Below, one piece after another: positions 57,886-64,000 of a DNA stretch of 64,000 nt. The notes beneath the pieces are model-generated. The model worked only from the letters and a program-made list of their open reading frames with translations, was not told the origin of the DNA and did not search any database. A program made the translations under genes and the position numbers. The stretch spans positions 6,056 to 70,055 of the forward strand of contig JAJQDT010000067.1 of NCBI GenBank assembly GCA_021202075.1, read 5' to 3'. Source of the stretch: Lachnospiraceae bacterium. Lineage in GTDB: Bacteria > Bacillota > Clostridia > Lachnospirales > Lachnospiraceae. Positions within the stretch are counted from its first letter, which is position 1. Each line of letters starts with the position of its first letter.

Positions 57886-57940
57886 AAAAAAACCACGGCA
57901 GATTTGGTTCTTTCAAACCTCTTCCCCCGTGGTTCTTTTT
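57886..57940. terminator. Bidirectional terminator after the repressor
   Basis: A7 then ACCACGG (57892-57898), paired with CCGTGGT (57927-57933), then TCTTTTT. An inner stem AGATTTG/CAAACCT extends it. It can end both repressor read-through and minus-strand transcription from the accessory gene at 58504. Confidence 0.85.
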
Positions 57941-58503
57941 ACATTTGTTTCCTTCACCTTATTCCGTCTGTCACCGGAATCCTCCCTTGAGCATTGCTGA
58001 CTTTTTTTCGCCAGCCTTTATTGTTTCTTCTTTTCACTGCCAACCAATCTGTTCCTTGCTTTCCCGCTAAAGATCCATCTTCTGGATTCTTCGCTTGTTT
58101 CCCGGAGAAAGTTAGTTTTTTGCAGTTCCAGGATCAAAACTTTTTACATAATCGTAATATGAAATCTATTCTTTTTTTCGAACTTTTTTCTACGACCATG
58201 CCGGAGGTGAACCTAACAAATTTCTGCTGTTTTTCCTGACAGCTGTTATGGCTGCCCTTTTTATTTTTGGCCAGGTTCTTCTGCAATGGATTTGTTCCTG
58301 CTGAAATATTTTTTATGGAATTCCTGTGTGTGCTCTCCTGCCTTCTGTCCTTCCGGGGCAGCGTGACAACAGCCAGGCTTCCTATTCCGCCGTTTCACAA
58401 AATCTCATTCCCTGACCCGCTGGATTGTGGATTTGTTTCTATTAATCCAGCCTTACACACCTCCCGTTTTTGACGGGAACATTATATGTATGGTGTGCGT
58501 CCC
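57941..58503. other. 563-bp stretch without a recognised gene
   Basis: T-rich on the plus strand with many short frames, none with a good ribosome site or recognisable product. It holds a CCCGT/ACGGG hairpin near 58467-58482 next to the 3' end of the minus-strand accessory gene. It may be a decayed gene or a site of past cargo exchange. Confidence 0.4.
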
Positions 58504-59409
58504 TTATGCAGCCGCCATCGTTTTAACGACCGTTGGAATCCGTGCACATAACAAATTCCAACGAGGCTGCGTGTTAAATCCGCGCTCATTCTCTAAGCAC
58601 TCAATATCACAACTATTCAAATGACAAGGTGCAATCCATCGCGGTCTGGCATCCGGTGGCCCAGCGCCATGTGTCCAGACATCCTGCCAGGATGATCCGT
58701 TCCACATACGGCCATTTTTCCGTACCAAATCGCAAATTCTACTCGTCTCGGTTATACGGTCTGCTTTTACAAGGCAGACAAATGAATCTACAAGATTATC
58801 AATCATGCATTCCATTTCAGGGCTTTCGGAAATCGGACAGCGTAACTCCTCAAATTCACGGTTAAGCTTCAACTCATAAGCCATATCCAATTCTTTTTCA
58901 GCAGCACACTCATCCTGTTCCCGGTCAAATAGACAACCGATCTTTTTTTCCAGCCATCTGCATATTTGAAAATTGTCAGAGAAAACTTCTTCTTTTATTT
59001 CATCGCATACAGTTTTTGTTTTTTTAATATCTTCGAAATGAATTTTATATTCACTTTTCTGAATATATTTAGCGAGTAACTCAAAACAACCAAAAGTTGG
59101 TCCAGTCCAGAGCTTTAGAAAGCTTTCGTTTTTCTTTTCACTTTCCAAGCAAGGTAGTTCAACAAATCGAAGTTTCTCTACAAGCCGAATCCTCGCTTCT
59201 TCAAGTATCCCGGAACCAATACCGCCAATGCCAATAACCATGTTTAAATGTGATTCTTGTTCTTCATTTGGAAGCAAAAATTCATATTTACCCACGTGGC
59301 GTACTTCAGCTAAATACACTTCGCGCTCACATAGCATAGTCTTTGAAGCATCAACATGTTGCATGATTACCATACCAGAAGGATGATCTAACGAGTTTGT
59401 CCCTGCCAT
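58504..59409 (-). CDS. Accessory gene in the lysogeny region, unknown
   Basis: 301 residues from ATG 59409 (AAGGAGGG upstream with a 7-nt A-rich spacer). No domain is recognised. It has a central acidic/Cys-containing region (CRWLEKKIGCLFDREQDECA) and 11 Cys overall, many Glu/Lys, a G-I-G-G-I-G-S-G loop near residue 60, and no membrane segment. Lower GC and codon use differ from the structural genes. The position between repressor and the next module is the usual place for superinfection-exclusion or abortive-infection genes of prophages. I infer that type of role without proof. Confidence 0.6.
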   Translation of the reverse strand: MAGTNSLDHPSGMVIMQHVDASKTMLCEREVYLAEVRHVGKYEFLLPNEEQESHLNMVIGIGGIGSGILEEARIRLVEKLRFVELPCLESEKKNESFLKLWTGPTFGCFELLAKYIQKSEYKIHFEDIKKTKTVCDEIKEEVFSDNFQICRWLEKKIGCLFDREQDECAAEKELDMAYELKLNREFEELRCPISESPEMECMIDNLVDSFVCLVKADRITETSRICDLVRKNGRMWNGSSWQDVWTHGAGPPDARPRWIAPCHLNSCDIECLENERGFNTQPRWNLLCARIPTVVKTMAAA

Positions 59410-59448
59410 TTTTTATCCCTCCTTTCTTCAAATTTCTGTCTTTGTCTC

Positions 59449-59504
59449 CAGTTACATTAATTTTCGTGTTATCCTGCTGTATTATTTTCTGTCACATTAA
59501 CTTT
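59449..59504. repeat. Direct repeats before the accessory gene
   Basis: CAGTTACATTAATTTT (59449-59464) and CTGTCACATTAACTTT (59489-59504) share 12 of 16 bases, with a 40-bp period. They lie in the probable promoter region of the gene at 58504-59409 and could be regulator sites. Confidence 0.5.
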
Positions 59505-59541
59505 GGGATAGTATCCCTGTAGACCGATGCGATCTACAGGG
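59505..59541. repeat. Overlapping palindromes between accessory genes
   Basis: GGGATA-G-TATCCC (59505-59517) is a perfect palindrome. CCCTGTAGA (59515-59523) and TCTACAGGG (59533-59541) form a perfect 9-bp stem that shares bases with it. They sit 25 bp after the stop of the gene at 59566. With no U-run, an operator or RNA switch is more likely than a terminator. Confidence 0.55.
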
Positions 59542-59565
59542 GCAATCCCATAGTCGCTGACAGAA

Positions 59566-59991
59566 TTAAACAGCAGATTCTGATTCGGTGATATTCGCTT
59601 CAGGAGAAGTACATTCCTCCCCTGACAGTCCCCCAGAGAAATAATCCTCTTCCCTCTGGAGAAGGCACATAAGATACTGGCGCTGCTCCGGCAGCAGATT
59701 TACGGCCAATAATTCGAGTTCTGGATCTGAAATAGCACGACGATATACAATAAATTCCGAAATCTTATCTATCAACGTTGCTTCGAAATCTGAGACGTAG
59801 TCACAGACCTCCATTAATTCCCATCGCTCTTCTTTAGTAGCACCAAGTTTCTCATAAGTCCTATCGGCTCTCTGAAGCTCCTCCTTGATGTCGTTAAATT
59901 GATCATCGACAATCTGGCTTCTGTTAACCGCATCATCAATCTCATCTGAAATCTGTCTGGCGACCCTTCCACGCAATTCTGAATCACTCAT
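59566..59991 (-). CDS. Helical accessory protein, unknown
   Basis: 141 residues from ATG 59991 (AAGGAG 8 nt upstream). Highly charged helical protein (RQISDEIDDAVNRSQIVDDQ; REEDYFSGGLSGEECTSPEA). No family is recognised. It follows the helix-turn-helix gene after 106 bp and is probably its partner. The longer frame upstream lacks a ribosome site. Confidence 0.55.
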   Translation of the reverse strand: MSDSELRGRVARQISDEIDDAVNRSQIVDDQFNDIKEELQRADRTYEKLGATKEERWELMEVCDYVSDFEATLIDKISEFIVYRRAISDPELELLAVNLLPEQRQYLMCLLQREEDYFSGGLSGEECTSPEANITESESAV

Positions 59992-60097
59992 GGCTGAGTC
60001 TCCTTCTATATTCCAAATTTTCAATTTGCTAAGGGTTTGCCTGCCTATCCAGCAACCGAAGGGGATCTCCGACAGTCTGCTTATATCAGGCAATAGC

Positions 60098-60889
60098 TCA
60101 AACAAGGCTCAATGGCATCTCTTTTATCTGTCCATTATCACGTATCCATCTCATCTGCTCATCTGAGACGATGAATTTCTGATCCGTGATTTCCTTGTCG
60201 TCCGCCGTGTACAGAACCGATATGATCTTCTCTTCTGACGGTTTCAACAAAGAACAAAGGTCTTCATATAGAAGCTGGTTGTCCGTCAGAAAAAAGTATA
60301 AGATTCTATCGTTCCGAAAGGATGTAACCAGGTTGGCCATCGCTGTACTTTCAACAATAGCCCTTTTTTCATTATCTGCACAAAGTGCTGGGATTACTGT
60401 AAGTTCCTCTTCGGAATTCCCTTTTATCGTAAAACTGCTCGGCTTAAAGCTAATGGTGAAATCCGGTACCATACCTTTACCCACCAGTGCCTTAAGCACA
60501 ACCTCTAACGGGAATACCGGTGATTTGGACGAGTAAACTGATGCAACTGCATCAGCAGCCCTGAGCCCCGAGTTTTGCGCAGCACGTGGGAAACAAGGCT
60601 CTGGATTATCCGTCTCATCTGGTTCATAACCGGCAGCTGTAAACAACTGTTCTGCGGTTATCCCATTCTCCGCATATTCATTGTTTGCGCCAGTGAACCT
60701 TCTTAAACTGCGCTTTGTAGGTCTTGCCAGATTATCGGAAGCATTCACTATCTTCGATATGAATGATGTGCTGAGTCCAGTCAGTTTGCTGTAGTCTACA
60801 AGAGTCCTGCTTCCCACGCAAAGCCTCGACAGCCTCGACAACTCCTCCAGGTCAACACCTGTCCTTTTTTCTATATTTGTATTTTTCAT
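60098..60889 (-). CDS. HTH protein with large C-terminal domain
   Basis: 263 residues. N-terminal helix-turn-helix (residues about 25-70): LVDYSKLTGLSTSFISKIVN and RPTKRSLRRFT. A linker precedes a C-terminal domain (about 125-250, FTISFKPSSFTIKGN; ILYFFLTDNQLLYEDLCSLL) that looks alpha/beta but is not named. It may be a regulator with a sensing domain. The ribosome site is weak (AGGGAA, distant). Upstream direct repeats lie at 60928-60953. Confidence 0.65.
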   Translation of the reverse strand: MKNTNIEKRTGVDLEELSRLSRLCVGSRTLVDYSKLTGLSTSFISKIVNASDNLARPTKRSLRRFTGANNEYAENGITAEQLFTAAGYEPDETDNPEPCFPRAAQNSGLRAADAVASVYSSKSPVFPLEVVLKALVGKGMVPDFTISFKPSSFTIKGNSEEELTVIPALCADNEKRAIVESTAMANLVTSFRNDRILYFFLTDNQLLYEDLCSLLKPSEEKIISVLYTADDKEITDQKFIVSDEQMRWIRDNGQIKEMPLSLV

Positions 60890-60927
60890 CTGTTTTTATT
60901 TCCCTATGGCACAGGACACGGCCTCGC

Positions 60928-60953
60928 TACTTTACAATTCAATACTTTACAAT
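60928..60953. repeat. Two 11-bp direct repeats upstream of the HTH gene
   Basis: TACTTTACAAT (60928-60938) and TACTTTACAAT (60943-60953), identical, 15-bp period. They lie 39-64 bp upstream of the HTH gene and may be its autoregulatory operator. Confidence 0.6.
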
Positions 60954-61080
60954 ACGCCGTCCATGCTGTTGTGGGTATCTGTTAATCAAATATTCTGTTA
61001 TAGGCTTCTTTTGCAAGCTACGCACACAGAAGCGCCTACCATGCCGTTTTGTTGCTTCAGAACTGCCTCCCGCCTTTTTT

Positions 61081-61224
61081 TCAGCGAATAAACATCTGCT
61101 TAAACACCATCCGGTTCGACATCATGCCAACAGCGCGGTCCTCCGTTGTCATGCTGCGGTTCTCTGGCTCCCGCTTGTTGTCTTGCCTTCGTCTTTGTGA
61201 TGATGAATCACAATCCAAATCCAT
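61081..61224 (-). CDS. 47-residue basic peptide upstream of the HTH gene
   Basis: ATG 61224 has AAAGGAG 12 nt upstream. The product has a basic N-terminal half (SSSQRRRQDNKREPENRS) and Met-rich end (VGMMSNRMVFKQMFIR). It is the first frame downstream of the promoter at 61406-61434. No family is known, and the spacing of the ribosome site is long. Confidence 0.4.
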   Translation of the reverse strand: MDLDCDSSSQRRRQDNKREPENRSMTTEDRAVGMMSNRMVFKQMFIR

Positions 61225-61375
61225 CGGTACTCACGCTCCTTTCCCGCTTATCCAGCCTCCCTCAAAAGAGGTACCAATGCCAGCCTATCTTATAATTAAG
61301 AAATACGCCCTGCATCTAACGGCTCACCTACATACAGCACACAGCAGCTTTCCAGTTGGTTTTTGAAAGCCACTG

Positions 61376-61392
61376 AAAAAGGGGACACCCCC
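61376..61392 (-). terminator. Promoter-proximal hairpin
   Basis: GGGG-GTGT-CCCC followed by TTTTTC on the minus strand, starting about 10 nt after the predicted transcription start. A short stem, so at best a weak attenuator. Confidence 0.4.
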
Positions 61393-61405
61393 GTTTATGT
61401 ACATC

Positions 61406-61434
61406 ATTCTACAGGATTTGTGTCCGCCTGTCAA
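61406..61434 (-). promoter_or_regulatory. Promoter of the accessory operon
   Basis: TTGACA (61429-61434), 17 bp, TAGAAT (61406-61411). The spacer begins GGCGGACAC, with GGAC at the same position as in the early and repressor promoters. Confidence 0.88.
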
Positions 61435-61476
61435 CAGTTTTTTATTTGTTTCGATGATTTTTTATTAAAAAATACT

Positions 61477-61503
61477 CGTTTCGAGTATTTTTATATGATT
61501 GCA
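61477..61503. terminator. Terminator after the DUF6809-like gene
   Basis: AAAAATACTCG (61478-61488) and CGAGTATTTTT (61492-61502), 11-bp perfect stem with TTT loop, U-rich on both strands. It lies 3 bp after the stop at 61506. Confidence 0.92.
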
Positions 61504-61505
61504 GG

Positions 61506-61850
61506 TCACTCTGCCTTCACCAGCCCCAGCATCTTCATCATCCTCACACAGTCCTCAAACCCGGCAATGTAGCTGATGTCTGCTGCCGTCTGCCCGAATC
61601 TCTCAATTGCGGTCTTATACTCGTCAACCACCATCCTCTGCTCCTCAGTCAAGTCCAGCTCCATATAGGCATCTTCTGCCCGATTGACCGCCGCATCATC
61701 CTCCTGGTATGCCTCGCTCTGCTCCGCCAGCCTGCTCCTGGATTCATCCATCAGGTCTCCAAAGGTACTCCTAACCGAAGGACTTAACAGGTCATTGACC
61801 GAGAGTGCGCTGGCACTGTTAACCAGGTTCTTTACTGCTTTTTCGTTCAT
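61506..61850 (-). CDS. DUF6809-like small protein
   Basis: 114 residues, ATG 61850 behind GAGG. Helical; the C-terminus DLTEEQRMVVDEYKTAIERF followed by Y-I-A-G-F-E-D-C-V-R-M-M resembles DUF6809, common in Lachnospiraceae. Function unknown. It starts 10 bp after the stop of the large upstream gene, so the two form an operon. Confidence 0.6.
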   Translation of the reverse strand: MNEKAVKNLVNSASALSVNDLLSPSVRSTFGDLMDESRSRLAEQSEAYQEDDAAVNRAEDAYMELDLTEEQRMVVDEYKTAIERFGQTAADISYIAGFEDCVRMMKMLGLVKAE

Positions 61851-61860
61851 TGTGTTTTCC

Positions 61861-63900
61861 TCATTTTTCTCTCTTCTTTATTTCACCCACCATCACATCA
61901 GCGCATCTTCTGGCGCTGGCGTAATTTAGATGGATGTATGGAACCTTCGCATTCCTGCAAGCGTCACAGACGGTCCAGTAGCCGCTGTGGTCAGTCTTGT
62001 TTATCTGCAGGAACACAATGTCCGCATTCCGGATCGGGTTGACATCAATATGAGCCGACGCCCCCACAATCCTCACATCCGGCAGGAGCTTCTGCAGCTC
62101 TCTGTGGAACACCTCAAATCCACCGTACACCACCACTTTGAGTTTCGTGCGGTAAGGATACTCGATTTCTTCCTCCGGCTCGGCTTCTTCTGCCTCCTCT
62201 TCCTCTGGTGCTTTCCGCTCCGTCAGTTGGTGACGCAACCGCTCAACTTCCCTCTGGAGGACGCTTATTTCATGGCGGCAGGACTGGTTCTCTTTCTGTG
62301 CCTGTTTCAGCTTGCGCTCCAGATCTTCCCTGGCTTTGTCATCCGCAGGATTCGTTTCTTCCGGCTGCACTTCCGCAGTGATTGTTTCCACAGTTGGAAT
62401 CTGCTCACCATCGCTCTCCCCCAGGTCGTACAGGTTCTCGTATTCGAATGTATAGCCGCCGGCTTCCTGCCTGTTCATACTGGAAAGCAGCCCCAGGACG
62501 ATAGCGAAGTCTCTGGCTCTCCGGTCAGAGAACCCGGCATCTTTGAACACCTTTATGTGGCTCTTGCGTATGTACAGATGCGGCTCTATCACCTTTCCGC
62601 CGTACTTGGACAGGACGCTGGACAACGGGAGCGTGATGGTTTCCATCCCGTTCACACTGTCGGTCTTTACTTCCATCAGGTCATCCTCGTCATAAATCTT
62701 AAGCCCAAGCTTTCCATTCCCTTCTGTGCCGACGAAGTCCCACTCATCCTCGTCCTCTAATTCTTCGAAATGCACTACCGGGATCGGCAGGGCAGACTGG
62801 CTCATGAAATCCTGCCAGATGTATCTCCCAATCTTCAGCTTGAAAATCTCGTCATCCCCGTTTACGATGGCACGGAACGCATCCTCGGCCACAGCCGGCA
62901 TGTACTCACACTGCATCCACTCATCTTTGTCCGCCCATATTTCGTCCTTGATATCGTCGGCCTTCTCCAGTATCTTGTCAAAGGAGCCGGTGATTGCGCT
63001 GTACTCTTTTTCAGCCCGGTCAATCACAGCCCTTGCCTCGGCTGGCATGGCTGCCTTTCTTCGTGCGATCAGCCTTTCCACATCCGCAGTCGGCACCATA
63101 TCTCCGCTGTTTATCGCCTGAAACAGTTCCATGAATTCATCAAAAGAAACATCTTCCACAGGTTTTGCCAGCGGTGCCGTCATTTTTGTACTGGGCTTAT
63201 TTCTCATGAGCCGCATTACTTCCCTGTCCCGCTCATCATCGATCTTCTTCAAGCGGTTCTGCACCAGCTGGAAGGCCTCATCCATCTCAGCAGAAAAGCA
63301 TCGCTGTTTGATGAGGAACGCTGTGTGGCGCAGGACAAACGCATCGTACTCGTTTGCTTTCTTTAACTCCGATAGATCCATGAGATATAGGAGCAAACCT
63401 TTGTCCAGCATGTAGTTTGCCAGCTTTTTTAAGCGGATTAGAGCCGGGTTTTCTTCTCTCCGCTTTCCCCGCCGCCACTCACTTTTATCCGCCAGCGCAT
63501 CCTCCAGCGCATGGGCCACCAGGAACACAGCCGGCTGCAGTCTGGTACTTGGTACTGCCTCCGGCTCTATCCCATTGCCTTGCCGGACATAGTCTTCCAT
63601 CTCTTCCGGAGTGTAGCCGGTGATTTGGAGCATCTCGGAAAGCTGGGATATGGATGGCTGCTGCATGTTATGCACAGACAGGTTTGCAGCGATGGAAAAT
63701 GCAGTAAACATCAGGAAAGCATCGTGTCCCTTTTCTTTCGGGGATGCGTACTCAAGGTAGGATGAAAAGCGAGGGTCTGACTCTGCCCTGTACGTTTTGG
63801 GGCTTTTCTTCCGATTCTTCATAAGCTCATGGAACTCATCCGGAACGATTTTAAAATCCTGCATGCAGGAAAGCCGTTCCAACAAATATTCTCTTTTCAT
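61861..63900 (-). CDS. Large protein with C-terminal DUF2325-like domain
   Basis: 679 residues, ATG 63900 behind CGGAGAAAA. The first 400 residues are helical and unrecognised (FTAFSIAANLSVHNMQQPSI; acidic segments around 390). A coiled coil at about 535-585 (KAREDLERKLKQAQKENQSC) and a Glu-rich linker lead to a DUF2325-like end: KVVVYGGFEVFHRELQKLL, then ADIVFLQINKTDHSGYW. Function unknown; may regulate or bind nucleotides. It may be host or element sequence outside the phage. Confidence 0.65.
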   Translation of the reverse strand: MKREYLLERLSCMQDFKIVPDEFHELMKNRKKSPKTYRAESDPRFSSYLEYASPKEKGHDAFLMFTAFSIAANLSVHNMQQPSISQLSEMLQITGYTPEEMEDYVRQGNGIEPEAVPSTRLQPAVFLVAHALEDALADKSEWRRGKRREENPALIRLKKLANYMLDKGLLLYLMDLSELKKANEYDAFVLRHTAFLIKQRCFSAEMDEAFQLVQNRLKKIDDERDREVMRLMRNKPSTKMTAPLAKPVEDVSFDEFMELFQAINSGDMVPTADVERLIARRKAAMPAEARAVIDRAEKEYSAITGSFDKILEKADDIKDEIWADKDEWMQCEYMPAVAEDAFRAIVNGDDEIFKLKIGRYIWQDFMSQSALPIPVVHFEELEDEDEWDFVGTEGNGKLGLKIYDEDDLMEVKTDSVNGMETITLPLSSVLSKYGGKVIEPHLYIRKSHIKVFKDAGFSDRRARDFAIVLGLLSSMNRQEAGGYTFEYENLYDLGESDGEQIPTVETITAEVQPEETNPADDKAREDLERKLKQAQKENQSCRHEISVLQREVERLRHQLTERKAPEEEEAEEAEPEEEIEYPYRTKLKVVVYGGFEVFHRELQKLLPDVRIVGASAHIDVNPIRNADIVFLQINKTDHSGYWTVCDACRNAKVPYIHLNYASARRCADVMVGEIKKREK

Positions 63901-64000
63901 ATCGATTTTCTCCGTTGTGTTTATTTCAAAAGTGCCGTAGCAGCCAGCCCAATGCCACGCCGCACTTGTGCAAGCCTGGATCATGCAAAGAAAAAACCTT
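63901..64000. other. Upstream region of the DUF2325-like gene
   Basis: 100 bp to the window edge. It holds the palindrome GCACTTGTGC (63962-63971) and the ribosome site of the gene at 63900. The open frame continues to 63984 but has no start with a ribosome site there. Confidence 0.3.

Noticed and set aside
57994-58473. Plus-strand frames of 81 and 68 codons after the repressor
   Set aside because: Phe/Leu/Ser-rich products in T-rich DNA, no good ribosome site, and located behind two terminators.
1-64000. tRNA, rRNA or insertion sequences
   Set aside because: No cloverleaf, ribosomal RNA or transposase with terminal inverted repeats was seen by eye. A tRNAscan or ISfinder search would be decisive.

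Overview
The window is most of a temperate siphovirus prophage from a Gram-positive host, probably Lachnospiraceae (Clostridia). Reasons: strong AGGAGG-type ribosome binding sites before nearly every gene, sigma-A type promoters, large serine recombinases with zinc ribbons, small families typical of clostridial elements (DUF5049, DUF4314, DUF6870-like, DUF669, Gp157), and an HK97-type head with a Dit/BppU-type tail tip. The GC content is moderate. Almost every gene lies on the minus strand, so the phage program reads from right to left.

Layout. 1-655: a flanking Rpn-family nuclease gene, cut by the window edge. 875-7240: four tandem large-serine-recombinase genes, of which one (4185-5609) has lost the catalytic serine and the zinc-ribbon cysteines. 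7537-11260: a DUF6870-like gene and the lysis module (LysM/SH3 protein, CHAP plus tail-lysozyme endolysin, holin, two more membrane proteins). 11373-22452: tail tip with two paralogous giant SGNH-hydrolase tail proteins, a BppU-like protein, an S74-chaperone spike and Dit. 22561-22935: a compact type I toxin-antitoxin-like locus. 22965-31618: tape measure, G/GT chaperones with a classic -1 slippery site, major tail protein, connectors and capsid. 31668-36026: protease, portal, terminases. 36115-39746: small DUF genes. 39944-47324: a DNA-modification block (C5 methylase, ParB-methylase, HNH, intein-containing SAM synthetase, MazF-like toxin). 47343-47526: a probable late control region. 47532-57016: ArpU-like regulator, RusA, replication and recombination genes, Cro-like regulator. 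57017-57401: divergent switch. 57402-57845: plus-strand repressor. 58504-61224: lysogeny-region accessory genes. 61506-63900: a DUF6809-like gene and a DUF2325-like gene, which may be phage, host or another element.

How it works together. Early transcription starts at a consensus promoter (57213-57241), runs through replication genes and stops at a strong terminator (47497-47526) just past an ArpU/RinA-type late regulator. Immediately beyond the terminator are four 11-bp direct repeats, a promoter and an attenuator hairpin. This suggests that the regulator switches on the late operon, which starts with MazF and SAM synthetase and continues through DNA methylation, packaging, head, tail and lysis. 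The phage-encoded SAM synthetase would supply the two adjacent methyltransferases. The recombinases, placed after lysis, would handle integration and excision.

Most notable items: the catalytically dead recombinase inside a recombinase quartet; an intein in phage MetK; the toxin-antitoxin-like locus in the tail operon; the repeat-controlled late promoter; a G9 tract in a leader ORF in front of a receptor-binding-type hydrolase; and a GGAC spacer motif shared by three lysogeny-region promoters. No att core could be fixed, and no tRNA, CRISPR array or IS was seen.
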